Assembly (NCBI GenBank): GCA_902512305.1
Contig: CABXIU010000010.1
Span: 1-55,412 of the forward strand
Reading direction: 5' to 3'
From: an uncultured Gammaproteobacteria bacterium
GTDB lineage: Bacteria > Pseudomonadota > Gammaproteobacteria > PS1 > Pseudothioglobaceae
Length of the DNA stretch: 55,412 bases
Under the pieces are notes generated by a model. It ran no database searches. It saw nothing but the letters and a program-made list of their open reading frames with translations, and had not been told where the DNA came from. Below are positions 1 through 8,716 of the stretch, piece after piece. Positions within the stretch are counted from its first letter, which is position 1; the number at the start of each line of letters is the position of its first letter. A program made the position numbers and the translations under genes.

Positions 1-416
1 ATTAAGGTTAAAACCTCCATTAATTCATCTGCCGTTCCATACCCTCCAGGGAAATAAATGCATGCACTAGAGTACTTAACGAGCATCACCTTTCTCGTAA
101 AGAAGTAGTTGAAGGTAATATTTTCATCCAAATATGGATTGCTAGATTGTTCTTGAGGTAATTCAATATTCAGGCCAATACTTTTAGATTTGCCTTCATA
201 AGCCCCTTTATTTGCAGCACTCATAATTCCGGGGCCACCACCAGTAAATACGTTATAACCAGCATCAGATAAATCTTTACCTAGCTCATAAGCATCTTTA
301 TATAAAGGGTCTGAAGGCTCTATTCGAGCTGACCCAAAGACAGTTACATTATTTTTAAAACTTTGAAGTTTTTCTTTTGCTGATAATAATTCAGCACCGA
401 CGGTAACTAAACTCAT
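1..416 (-). CDS. LOG-family nucleotide phosphoribohydrolase, partial (3' end outside window)
   Basis: The first 138 codons of a Rossmann-fold LOG/TIGR00730-type protein are visible; the gene runs off the left edge. The translated product carries GGGPGIM at residues 59-65 and PGGYGTADE at 123-131. These are the nucleotide-binding and catalytic signatures of the family once misnamed lysine decarboxylases. Family members hydrolyse nucleoside 5'-monophosphates to a free base and ribose 5-phosphate (cytokinin-activating LOG in plants, PpnN/YgdH-like in bacteria). The ATG overlaps the hemL stop codon (ATGA, 413-416), so it is the last visible gene of the hemL operon and probably translationally coupled. 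The real substrate cannot be read from the sequence. Confidence 0.85.
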   Translation of the reverse strand, partial: MSLVTVGAELLSAKEKLQSFKNNVTVFGSARIEPSDPLYKDAYELGKDLSDAGYNVFTGGGPGIMSAANKGAYEGKSKSIGLNIELPQEQSSNPYLDENITFNYFFTRKVMLVKYSSACIYFPGGYGTADELMEVLTL

Positions 417-1696
417 AGAGATGAAAAAACAGCAGACGCTGCTTCAATTGTTGTATTAATATCATCATCTGTATGCGCTGTTGATAAAAAACCCGCCTCA
501 TATGCTGAAGGTGCAAGATATATTCCTTTTTTAAGCATGGCATTAAAGAATTTTTTAAATAACTCAATATTACAGCCAGATGCCTGTGAGAAATTAGTCA
601 CTCTATCTTCAGAACTAAAAAATAAACCGAACATGCCGCCGACATAATTACTTGTCATTGGAATATCATGAGATTTAGCTTCAGCAACTACACCATCAAC
701 CAGCTGTGATGCTCGACGACTAAGATCTTGATAAAAAGATTTATCAGCTTCTAAAGCGCTTAACATAGCTATTCCAGAAGCCATTGAAAGTGGATTACCA
801 GAAAGAGTACCAGCCTGATAAACCGACCCAAGTGGAGCTATATGGTTCATAATTTCTCTCTTACCGCCAAACGCCGCGACGGGAAGTCCGCCACCAATAA
901 TTTTTCCTAAAGCGGTAAGATCAGGTACAACATCATAGATCTGCTGTGCCCCTCCTAAAGCAACTCTAAAACCTGTCATCACCTCATCAAAAATCAGAAC
1001 TGTTCCGTATTCATCACAAATCTTTCTTAGGCCCTGTAAAAAGCCATCTTTGGGTGGTATACAATTCATGTTGCCCGCAACTGGTTCAACAATGATGCAT
1101 CCAATTTCTTCGCCCACCTTAGAAAATAAATCCTCAACAAGCTCCAAATTATTGTACTCAAGAGTCAGGGTATGCTTGGCGAGGTCTGCAGGAACTCCTG
1201 GTGAAGTTGGAACACCTAAAGTGAGGGCTCCAGAACCAGCTTTAACCAGTAAAGAGTCTGAATGACCATGATAGCAGCCTTCAAATTTCAAAATTTTGTC
1301 ACGATTTGTGTATCCCCTTGCTAGCCTTATTGCGCTCATCGTTGCCTCTGTACCAGAGCTAACCATGCGAACAAGCTCTATTGATGGCATTATCTGACAA
1401 ACTTTTTTTGCAAGAGATGTTTCTATCTCTGTTGGCGCTCCAAAACCTAAGCCTTTATCTAAAACAGCCTTCACTGCATCAATGATGATAGGGTTAGAAT
1501 GGCCCAAAATCATTGGCCCCCAAGAGCCTACATAATCGATATAAGAATTTCCATCGACGTCAAAAAGATAAGCACCTTCTCCTCTCTCAAAAAAAACAGG
1601 ATCTCCGCCCACGCCATTAAAAGCTCTAACAGGAGAATTGACACCTCCAGGAATATACTCTTTGGCCTCTTTAAATAAAATTGAAGACTGTTTCAT
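413..1696 (-). CDS. hemL: glutamate-1-semialdehyde 2,1-aminomutase
   Basis: This 427-residue cytoplasmic PLP enzyme converts glutamate-1-semialdehyde to 5-aminolevulinate in the C5 route to haem. The length is normal for HemL. The N-terminal [10 protein letters not shown] motif (15-24), SGTEA (114-118), the FDEV segment around 236-239 and the PLP lysine K265 in GKIIGGGLP are all present. The start is the ATG at 1696, whose first base is also the last base of the holB TAA stop. The 3' end overlaps the downstream LOG-family gene. The gene thus sits in a tightly packed leftward operon with holB, tmk, mltG and pabC. It is relevant to the c-type cytochromes encoded elsewhere in the window, which need haem. 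Confidence 0.97.
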   Translation of the reverse strand: MKQSSILFKEAKEYIPGGVNSPVRAFNGVGGDPVFFERGEGAYLFDVDGNSYIDYVGSWGPMILGHSNPIIIDAVKAVLDKGLGFGAPTEIETSLAKKVCQIMPSIELVRMVSSGTEATMSAIRLARGYTNRDKILKFEGCYHGHSDSLLVKAGSGALTLGVPTSPGVPADLAKHTLTLEYNNLELVEDLFSKVGEEIGCIIVEPVAGNMNCIPPKDGFLQGLRKICDEYGTVLIFDEVMTGFRVALGGAQQIYDVVPDLTALGKIIGGGLPVAAFGGKREIMNHIAPLGSVYQAGTLSGNPLSMASGIAMLSALEADKSFYQDLSRRASQLVDGVVAEAKSHDIPMTSNYVGGMFGLFFSSEDRVTNFSQASGCNIELFKKFFNAMLKKGIYLAPSAYEAGFLSTAHTDDDINTTIEAASAVFSSL

Positions 1697-2736
1697 TAAT
1701 ACTCCTGAAAATGCGTTATAGCTGGGTACTTATTTAAATTAGTAATATGTGACCATACCACTAATACATTATCCAATAATAATTTCATATTAACAGTTGT
1801 TTGTGAAAGTGAAATTGCTCGATTGGTGTCATCTAGAAGCTTAAATAAATGATTAAAGGAAGCTTTTTCAATAACCTTATTCAGCTCAAGATTTGCCCCA
1901 TCATGATTTAATATTTTAATTTTTATGCCCTCACTAATAAGGTGCTGCAAACATTTCAATACATCCAGTTCGTTATCAGAAAAAATCTCAGTCTCTGAAA
2001 TTTTGGTTGGAGTAACTGCAATCTCCAGAAGTAAATTTTGCCAACCCTGGTATCTAAAAAAATAATCTCCTTGCAAATCTTCTAGTGCTTTATGAGGAAC
2101 ACCATGAGCACCTTCAAGTAACTGCATAACATCAAAATCCTGCCTTGAATTTTCATCAATTTGATTTCCAAGCCACTGGGCAGCTTCTTGGTCATATGAT
2201 GGGCTAATATGAATCGTTTGACATCTGGACAAAATAGTCATTGGTAGCCTATCAATGTTATGAGCAAGCAAAATAATAAGCGTATTTTTTCTCGGCTCTT
2301 CCAGGGTTTTTAAAAGACTATTAGCTGCATTATTATTCATTTGATCAGCATAAAAAATGACCCCGATCTGAAGAGTATCGGCAGTTTTTCCCAATGATTC
2401 ACAAAATGCTCGGATTTGATCGACTCTTATATCCTTAGACATTGAACCAGAGTCATTTAACTCTGTTCTGCAATAGATTAAATTAGGATAATGAGAGCGC
2501 CGTATTAATGCGCTATAATCGAGCTCAATCTTGGGATCATCATTATTTAAAGCTTTGCAAATTTCACACTCTCCGCAAGAAGAGTTGTTGCAAAGAAGCC
2601 TTTGAATTAAATTTTGAGTGAAATCAAATTTACCTATTTTTTCAACCCCGGTAATGAGTAATGCATGAGGTAAATGATTTTGTTCAATCATCTTATCCAG
2701 CTTTTCACTAGCTTTTTGATGCCAAGGTAATATCAT
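1696..2736 (-). CDS. holB: DNA polymerase III delta' subunit
   Basis: This is a 346-residue clamp-loader subunit of the DNA polymerase III holoenzyme. The N-terminal AAA+ fold has a degenerate P-loop (around GVEKIGKF, 30-37), as expected for the non-ATP-binding delta' wrench. It is followed by a four-cysteine zinc module (C49, C54, C57, C60). The central segment with SLLKTLEEP and the sensor-like LSRCQ are typical of HolB/DnaX proteins. It overlaps tmk by 4 bases and hemL by 1 base. The tmk-holB pairing is common in Gammaproteobacteria and supports the call. Confidence 0.93.
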   Translation of the reverse strand: MILPWHQKASEKLDKMIEQNHLPHALLITGVEKIGKFDFTQNLIQRLLCNNSSCGECEICKALNNDDPKIELDYSALIRRSHYPNLIYCRTELNDSGSMSKDIRVDQIRAFCESLGKTADTLQIGVIFYADQMNNNAANSLLKTLEEPRKNTLIILLAHNIDRLPMTILSRCQTIHISPSYDQEAAQWLGNQIDENSRQDFDVMQLLEGAHGVPHKALEDLQGDYFFRYQGWQNLLLEIAVTPTKISETEIFSDNELDVLKCLQHLISEGIKIKILNHDGANLELNKVIEKASFNHLFKLLDDTNRAISLSQTTVNMKLLLDNVLVVWSHITNLNKYPAITHFQEY

Positions 2737-3350
2737 AGTGAATCTATTAATGCTCGAATTTTAGAATGTATATCATCGACTGCTCCACTTGCATCAAGCA
2801 ATTTAATTCTCTCAGGAAAGGCTTCTGATCGACTAATAAAAACAGATCTTACACGTTCAAAAAATTCTCGCTCTTCAAGTTCAATTCTATCTTTGGCTGC
2901 GCGGGATTCAATTCTTGCCATTCCTACCTCAACACTCACATCTAGAAGAAGTGTTAAGTCAGGCTTAAAGTCACCTAAAACCCAATCCTCTAATTCAGCA
3001 ATACGATCTAAATTAAGCATTCTTCCGCCACCTTGATAGGCAAATGAAGCATCAGTAAAGCGATCACTGACAACCCAATAACCATCATTCAATGCAGGAA
3101 TAATTTTATTTTGTATTAATTCATTTCTGGAGCTAAACATCAACAATAACTCTGTATCGCTGTGCATCTCTTGGTTTTCTACATCAAGCAAAACAGATCG
3201 AATTTTCTCGCCAACTTCTGTACCTCCTGGTTCACGCGTTCTAACAACTTCGATACCTTTTCGATGCAAATAGCTACAAATAAGATCAATTTGCGTACTT
3301 TTACCAGCACCTTCAACACCATCAATTGTAATAAACTTTCCTTTACTCAT
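2733..3350 (-). CDS. tmk: thymidylate kinase
   Basis: This 205-residue cytoplasmic enzyme phosphorylates dTMP to dTDP. The P-loop GVEGAGKST is at residues 11-19, REPGGTEVG is near 39-47, and the DRFTDASFAYQGGGR substrate-binding segment follows. The lid region contains RAAKDRIE. Length is standard. The stop overlaps the holB start by 4 bases, and mltG lies 16 bases upstream. mltG-tmk-holB is a well-known gammaproteobacterial order. Together with the thymidine kinase gene near 34.5 kb, the cell has the last step of both de novo and salvage dTTP formation. Confidence 0.97.
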   Translation of the reverse strand: MSKGKFITIDGVEGAGKSTQIDLICSYLHRKGIEVVRTREPGGTEVGEKIRSVLLDVENQEMHSDTELLLMFSSRNELIQNKIIPALNDGYWVVSDRFTDASFAYQGGGRMLNLDRIAELEDWVLGDFKPDLTLLLDVSVEVGMARIESRAAKDRIELEEREFFERVRSVFISRSEAFPERIKLLDASGAVDDIHSKIRALIDSL

Positions 3351-3366
3351 AGCTATGAATTTTAAA

Positions 3367-4350
3367 CTAGTTAACCTTTAAGTACTTCTTGATATTCACT
3401 TTATGTTCGTCATAAGTCGAGGCAAAAGCATGACTACCATCTTTCTTTGCAACAAAGTATAAGTCATTTCCCTTTGCTGGATGAAGAGCAGCATATAGAG
3501 ATTGATAACCTACAGAAGATATAGCCCCAGGAGGCAGGCCCTTATTTCGATAGGTGTTATAAGGATGATCAAATTGCAAATCACTTCGAGTTAATGGTGG
3601 TGAGTAATTTTCTCCTAATGCATAAATAACAGTTGGGTCAGTTTGAAGTCGCATATTTAAATTCAATCTTCCAATGAATACACTTGATATTAATGGCTTT
3701 TCATAATCAAGTGCTGTTTCATTTTCTATCAATGATGCTAGAATTATTGCCTGATATGGAGAGTTAAGCGGGATACTTTTGTCCCTTTCCTCCCATAACT
3801 GAGACAATTTAGTCTTCATTGTTTCATGGGATTTCATTAAAACATTCTCAATACTTTCTCCATAATTAAAAATATATGTTTCTGGATAGAACCATCCATC
3901 AAAAGGTTTTTTGACTCCAATTGAATTCATGATCTGATCAAATGATGAGTTAGATGTTATAGAAGGGTCTTTACTTAATTGATCAAAATAATACTGAATC
4001 GTTTTTCCTTCAATTAATGTAATTTTTGTTTTAAGAGTATCGCCTCTTGAAATTTGATCTATAAAAGTTAGCACACTTGTATTCGGCTTTAACTCATAAT
4101 AGCCAGACTTTAATTTTTTATTAGCATTCATGAGCTTGCTTAATGTTGTAAAAAAACTCTTTGACTTTATTATCTTTTTTTCACTTAGTTCCTGAGCGAC
4201 TTCACCAATAGAGGAGCCAGCTTTAACCTGAAAAATTTGAGTTTGATTCACTAAGATATCCTTGGATGTGAATATCCATGCGATAAGCAATAGTAATAAG
4301 ACTGAGGCTATAGATCTAGATAGAATTTTTCCCTTGGGTCTTATAAACAT
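3367..4350 (-). CDS. mltG: endolytic murein transglycosylase MltG (YceG family)
   Basis: The protein is 327 residues from the ATG at 4350; an in-frame TTG two codons upstream is less likely. There is a single N-terminal membrane anchor (about residues 12-28), then a LysM-like region and the YceG catalytic domain. The conserved stretch SLIENETA contains the presumed catalytic glutamate (E209 from this ATG). MRLQTDPTVIYALG downstream is highly characteristic. MltG cleaves nascent glycan strands and is proposed to terminate peptidoglycan polymerisation at the inner membrane. It overlaps the end of pabC by 10 bases, the usual pabC-mltG-tmk-holB arrangement. Confidence 0.94.
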   Translation of the reverse strand: MFIRPKGKILSRSIASVLLLLLIAWIFTSKDILVNQTQIFQVKAGSSIGEVAQELSEKKIIKSKSFFTTLSKLMNANKKLKSGYYELKPNTSVLTFIDQISRGDTLKTKITLIEGKTIQYYFDQLSKDPSITSNSSFDQIMNSIGVKKPFDGWFYPETYIFNYGESIENVLMKSHETMKTKLSQLWEERDKSIPLNSPYQAIILASLIENETALDYEKPLISSVFIGRLNLNMRLQTDPTVIYALGENYSPPLTRSDLQFDHPYNTYRNKGLPPGAISSVGYQSLYAALHPAKGNDLYFVAKKDGSHAFASTYDEHKVNIKKYLKVN

Positions 4351-5174
4351 GTCCAAGATTTGATGTCCTGAGTGACAGATTCAAATGTTCTTTTAATTTT
4401 ATCTGTAATTGAGCTACTAGATAATTGACAATTCTCGATTGAGCTGACTGATTGGATACCAATTAAACTATTTGAAATAAATACTTCATCAGCTTTATTA
4501 GCCTGAATCATTGAAATCTCTTCCTCTTGAATATCAAGGCCGATTGATTTAGCAAGCTCTAAAATGAGAGATCTCCGACTGCCAACCACGCCACATCTAT
4601 CTAATTTTGGCGTCAATAATCTCTTCCCAAAGATAAAATATATATTTCCTTGAGTGACTGAGATGATATTTTTATTTTCATCAAGCATAATCGCCTCATC
4701 GCCTTTCATAGTCGCTCTAGCTAAAATCTGTTCAATTCTATTGCAATGCTTAATGCCCGCTAAATTAGGATTTGAATGATAGCCGCTTTGGGCATATTCA
4801 AGAGATAAAGATTGTTTTGATTGAGGTTTTATTAACTCCGAAACAATGACAACTCTGACTGGCAATATGTCATCAGGATAACTATAGCCCCTTTGGGAAT
4901 TCCCTCGAGAAAGAATTAATTTAATGATGCAGTTTTTTTTTGAAGAAAAGCTCAGAGCCTTTTTAATATCTTCTAGCCAAATGGATTCTTCTATTTTTTT
5001 TATTTTTAACTTATCGCATCCAATATTTAGCCGTAAGAGATGCTTATTCCAAAATAAAATTTGATTATCTTTGGCAACGCAGGTCTCAAATAACCCATCG
5101 CCATATTGCATATTGCGGTTAAAAATACTTAAATTAGACTGCTCTTTGCCATTAATGATTACAATTGAATCCAT
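4341..5174 (-). CDS. pabC: aminodeoxychorismate lyase
   Basis: This 277-residue fold-type IV PLP enzyme makes 4-aminobenzoate and pyruvate from 4-amino-4-deoxychorismate in folate synthesis. The N-terminal segment NRNMQYGDGLFETC and the PLP lysine K142 in AGIKHCNRIEQ match PabC. The late TQGNIYFIFG segment and the glycine-rich C-terminal half agree with the class IV aminotransferase fold. Branched-chain aminotransferase or D-amino acid transaminase are the alternatives, but the short length and the position directly before mltG favour PabC. A 34-base spacer separates it from pepA upstream; I see no clear promoter in it. Confidence 0.9.
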   Translation of the reverse strand: MDSIVIINGKEQSNLSIFNRNMQYGDGLFETCVAKDNQILFWNKHLLRLNIGCDKLKIKKIEESIWLEDIKKALSFSSKKNCIIKLILSRGNSQRGYSYPDDILPVRVVIVSELIKPQSKQSLSLEYAQSGYHSNPNLAGIKHCNRIEQILARATMKGDEAIMLDENKNIISVTQGNIYFIFGKRLLTPKLDRCGVVGSRRSLILELAKSIGLDIQEEEISMIQANKADEVFISNSLIGIQSVSSIENCQLSSSSITDKIKRTFESVTQDIKSWTCL

Positions 5175-5208
5175 ATCTAATTAGAGCATTGTTGAAATCA
5201 TTCGGCCC

Positions 5209-6636
5209 TTATGCTTGATCCATAATATACTGAGTTAGAAGAGGAACAGGCCTTCCAGTTGCTCCTTTTTTTGATCCTCGAAGCCATGCAGTTCCGGCAA
5301 TATCAATATGAGCCCAAGAATATTTCTTTGTATAACGAGCTAGAAAGCAGGCTGCTGTTACTGTCCCCGCCTCTCTTCCACCAATGTTTGCCATATCCGC
5401 AAAATTAGATTTGAGTAAATCATCATACTCTTCGTCAAGTGGGAGTTGCCATACAGTATCTTGAGCTGATTCACCTGAAATCTTTAGGGCATCAGCAAGA
5501 CCTTGGTCATTTGACATAACGCCAGAATGGTGATTGCCAAGTGCAATAATAACTGCTCCAGTAAGAGTTGCAATATCTATAACCACTTTAGGCTTATATT
5601 TCTCACAATAAGTTAAAGCATCACATAGAATAAGTCGGCCCTCTGCATCTGTATTAAGGATTTCAATAGTTTGTCCAGACATACTTTTAACTACGTCACC
5701 TGGCTTTGAAGCATTATGAGCAGGCATATTCTCTACCGTAGGAACAACCACCGTTAAATTCACTTTAAGATTCATTTCAGCAATCGCACTCATCGTCCCA
5801 AGTACCGAGGCTGCGCCACACATATCGTACTTCATCTCATCCATTCCTGCACCAGGTTTTAGAGAAATTCCACCACTATCGAAAGTGACTCCTTTACCCA
5901 CCAATACTATTGGGGCTTTTTTCCCAGCATTCATATAACTTAAACTGATTAGCTTTGCAGGCTCTAAAGATCCTTTAGAAACAGAGAGTAAAGAATTCAT
6001 TCCAAGTGATTCCATATCTGATTCTTCTAAAATTTCACATTCAAGATTATGAGTTTTCGCAAGAGATTTTGCTTTTTTAGCAATATAACTTGGAGTACAG
6101 ATATTTGAAGGTAGGTCACCTAGCTCTCTTGTGAGTGCCATACCATTTGCTATAGCCACACCTTTTTGAATTTCTGATGCGCCATTATTTTTTGAAAATA
6201 TATTAACTGCCTCTAAAACAATACCACTCTCTTCCTCCTTGATGCCAACTTTACTTACCTTATAACTCTCATTCTTAAGCACCCTTGCAGCTGTAGTTTG
6301 AATCCATGCTTCATCAACATTCTCAACCTCTACAGTTGGAATTACCACATTTTTCACCTTTGATGTACTCATCGCAGATGAGAGTGATTTAAGTGCTTTG
6401 ATGAAATTTTTTTGAGTTAGAGGCGTCTCTCCTAAACCAACAACCAAAACTCTTTTTGACTTATAGCCTTCAACCTTACCAAGCAGCAAAGTATTGCCTA
6501 ATTTTGGCTCAAAGCGATGTAAGTCTAAATAATTCTGAATAATTCTATTGTCATTTGATTTATCCTTTAAAGCAAATGCAACTGAGCAGTCTCCACTATA
6601 GTGGTCAACAGCTTGATGAGTAACGAAAAACTCCAT
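5209..6636 (-). CDS. pepA: leucyl aminopeptidase (M17)
   Basis: This is a 475-residue cytosolic M17 metallopeptidase. The two-metal site is marked by GKGVTFDSGGISLKP, then MKYDMCGAA, and by the family signature NTDAEGRLILCDAL. The C-terminal catalytic domain follows an N-terminal alpha/beta domain. I place the start at the ATG at 6636 (product MEFFVTHQ...). A GGA element lies about 8 bases upstream, whereas the longer in-frame TTG at 6648 has no better signal. It removes N-terminal residues from peptides. E. coli PepA also binds DNA, which cannot be judged here. It is divergent from dsbC across 78 bases. Confidence 0.95.
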   Translation of the reverse strand: MEFFVTHQAVDHYSGDCSVAFALKDKSNDNRIIQNYLDLHRFEPKLGNTLLLGKVEGYKSKRVLVVGLGETPLTQKNFIKALKSLSSAMSTSKVKNVVIPTVEVENVDEAWIQTTAARVLKNESYKVSKVGIKEEESGIVLEAVNIFSKNNGASEIQKGVAIANGMALTRELGDLPSNICTPSYIAKKAKSLAKTHNLECEILEESDMESLGMNSLLSVSKGSLEPAKLISLSYMNAGKKAPIVLVGKGVTFDSGGISLKPGAGMDEMKYDMCGAASVLGTMSAIAEMNLKVNLTVVVPTVENMPAHNASKPGDVVKSMSGQTIEILNTDAEGRLILCDALTYCEKYKPKVVIDIATLTGAVIIALGNHHSGVMSNDQGLADALKISGESAQDTVWQLPLDEEYDDLLKSNFADMANIGGREAGTVTAACFLARYTKKYSWAHIDIAGTAWLRGSKKGATGRPVPLLTQYIMDQA

Positions 6637-6650
6637 ATCTATTTCCAAAA

Positions 6651-6656
6651 ATTATA
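6651..6656 (-). promoter_or_regulatory. candidate -10 box for pepA
   Basis: On the minus strand these bases read TATAAT. They lie 14 bases upstream of the chosen pepA ATG, so the leader would be very short (about 8 bases). No convincing -35 hexamer is seen at 16-18 bases. The shared ATTATAAT core also reads TATAAT on the plus strand (6653-6658), which could serve dsbC with a leader of about 50 bases. Confidence 0.35.
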
Positions 6657-6714
6657 ATCTCGGTATTCTACCAAAAAACTGTAAAATTTACCTCTTTAAT
6701 CACGATTTTCTAAT

Positions 6715-7440
6715 ATGAAAAAGTTTCTTGCCATCACCATAATCTTTATAACTAATATTGTATTTGCAGATGTTGGCATGATTGTAAACAAACTAAAGCC
6801 ATACTTTCCAGAAATTAAGGTTGAGAATATTAATACTTCAGTGTTAGATGGTTACTACGAGGTAGTTCTAACTAATCCATGGATAGATGTGATGTACATA
6901 TCAATGGATGGCAAGTATGTCATTCAAGGCGCTGTAACCGACTTAGAATTAATGACTAATATTTCTACAAATCGGATTAATTCAATCAAACGAGAAATTC
7001 TAGAAAGTATTAGTGATGACGATAAAATCATTTTCAAGGCTGAAAATGAGCAATATGTTGTCCATATCTTTACTGATGTTGATTGCCCTTATTGCGCCAA
7101 GCTTCATGCAGATATGCAAGAATTGAATGCTCTAGGTATTACTGTTAAATACTTAGCCTCACCTCTAGAGCAGCTTCATCCTAACGCCCAAAGTGCTATG
7201 GAAAAAATATGGTGTGCTGAAGATAGAGCGCTTGCTATTCATAACTACAAAACTAGTAGAGGAAGAGACTTGCCAGATAATCCTGAATGTGTTAATCCGG
7301 TTGCAGAACAACTCGCAATTTCAAAACAATTAGGCGTCAATGGAACCCCTTCAATATTTTTTGAAAATGGTATAAATTTACCTGGCTACCTTCCTCCAAA
7401 TGATGTTTTAAATAGAATCTTAGAAACAATTGCCCAATAA
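6715..7440 (+). CDS. dsbC: thiol:disulfide interchange protein, DsbC family
   Basis: This is a 241-residue exported protein. A signal peptide covers residues 1-18 (lysine-rich start, hydrophobic core, VFA cleavage site). An N-terminal dimerisation-type domain follows, then a thioredoxin fold with active-site CPYC (C124, C127) and the cis-proline loop GTPSIFF (210-216). A second cysteine pair (C167, C192) matches the structural disulfide of DsbC. It isomerises wrong disulfides in periplasmic proteins. In this window the cytochromes c and the periplasmic ProX are exported proteins, though no direct link is shown. Its last 11 bases overlap rsmB. Confidence 0.93.
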   Translation: MKKFLAITIIFITNIVFADVGMIVNKLKPYFPEIKVENINTSVLDGYYEVVLTNPWIDVMYISMDGKYVIQGAVTDLELMTNISTNRINSIKREILESISDDDKIIFKAENEQYVVHIFTDVDCPYCAKLHADMQELNALGITVKYLASPLEQLHPNAQSAMEKIWCAEDRALAIHNYKTSRGRDLPDNPECVNPVAEQLAISKQLGVNGTPSIFFENGINLPGYLPPNDVLNRILETIAQ

Positions 7441-8695
7441 TAGCGCCAGACTAATTGCACACAATGCTATTTGTTCAATAGTTTTAGAGAAACAATCTTT
7501 ATCTGAATCACTTTTTCCAAATGATGAAGCTGAGATATCGTTTGCAAAATCCTTGGTATTTGGATCAATTCGGTTCTATCACCACCTTAACGACATAATT
7601 ACTCCTCGGCTAAAAAAACCTCTAGAAAAGAAAAACCTTGATCTCCATTGCTTATTAGTACTCGGCGCGTACCAAATTATCTATACAGACATTTCCAGAC
7701 ATGCAGCAATTAATGAAACAGTTGAAATAGCTAAGTTTATTGAAAAGCCATGGGCAAAAGGCTTTATTAATGCCATTTTGAGGAGTATTGATCGTGATCA
7801 AAAAGTGATTAATGAATCCACTCATTATTCTCACCCAAGCTGGCTAGTAAAAAATATAAAAAGAGACCATCCTGGCAGTTATGAAAATATTTTCTTAGAA
7901 AACAATAGAAAAGCCCCAATGTCCATTCGAATTCATCCATCAATCAATAGAGAGGAATTCCAAAAGAAACTTCAAAAACAAAATATTTCAAGCCAAGTAT
8001 CCGATATTGCTCCTCAAGCACTCATTATTTCTGAAGCAGTTAATGTTCTAGAATTACCAGACTTTAAAAATGGCTCATGCTATGTTCAAGACATTTCCGC
8101 ACAATTAGCAGCACAGTTAATTTCTCCTGAAAAAGGGGACTATATCCTCGATGCCTGCTGTGCACCTGGAGGAAAAACAACTCACCTTGCAGAACTTTGT
8201 CCAGAGGCAGATGTTATTGCGCTTGATAGTGATAAGGTACGAATCAAAAAGGTTTACGAAAATATTAGCCGACTTAAAATAAAAAATGTCACAGTTTTGG
8301 AGGGAGATGCTACCAGTAAGGATTGGTGGGATAAAAAGCTCTTTGATAAAATTTTAATTGATGCCCCTTGTACTGGCACTGGAGTGATTAGAAGGCATCC
8401 AGATATCAAACTTTTGAGAAAAATAAAAGATATTAGTCAAGTCACTAAAACTCAAACTAAAATTCTCGAAAACCTGTGGAGTTTGCTTAAGCCCGGAGGT
8501 TTAATGGTATATGCCACTTGCTCGATTCTAAAAGATGAAAATGAAAACCAAATTATTGAATTTCTAAGTAGATTTAAAGATGCAAGAAATGAAGAAATTG
8601 AGATTGCTTGGGGAGAAGGAACTATTGGAAAACAGCAGCTTCCAGAGCATAGCTATGATGGCTTTTATTATGCAAAACTCTCAAAAAAACAATAA
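7430..8695 (+). CDS. rsmB: 16S rRNA (cytosine(967)-C(5))-methyltransferase
   Basis: The protein has 421 residues: an N-terminal NusB-like RNA-binding domain (about 1-135), then a SAM-dependent methyltransferase domain. The SAM loop is DACCAPGGKTTHLA (241-254). The two catalytic cysteines are C314 (DAPCTGTG) and C364 (YATCS), both required in RsmB/NSUN enzymes. The C-terminal DGFFYAKL-like ending (DGFYYAKL) also fits. The only start that preserves the NusB domain is TTG at 7430, inside the dsbC 3' end, so translation is probably coupled to dsbC. In E. coli rsmB follows fmt; the dsbC neighbour here is different. Confidence 0.94.
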   Translation: MPNNSARLIAHNAICSIVLEKQSLSESLFPNDEAEISFAKSLVFGSIRFYHHLNDIITPRLKKPLEKKNLDLHCLLVLGAYQIIYTDISRHAAINETVEIAKFIEKPWAKGFINAILRSIDRDQKVINESTHYSHPSWLVKNIKRDHPGSYENIFLENNRKAPMSIRIHPSINREEFQKKLQKQNISSQVSDIAPQALIISEAVNVLELPDFKNGSCYVQDISAQLAAQLISPEKGDYILDACCAPGGKTTHLAELCPEADVIALDSDKVRIKKVYENISRLKIKNVTVLEGDATSKDWWDKKLFDKILIDAPCTGTGVIRRHPDIKLLRKIKDISQVTKTQTKILENLWSLLKPGGLMVYATCSILKDENENQIIEFLSRFKDARNEEIEIAWGEGTIGKQQLPEHSYDGFYYAKLSKKQ

Positions 8696-8716
8696 AAAAA
8701 TAGTTTGAATTTAAAA

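Noticed and set aside
8696-8716. Bidirectional terminator between rsmB and lon
   Set aside because: Only an A/T stem (AAAAAATA...TATTTTTT) with no G-C pairs; too weak to call, though an A/T-rich hairpin may still help.
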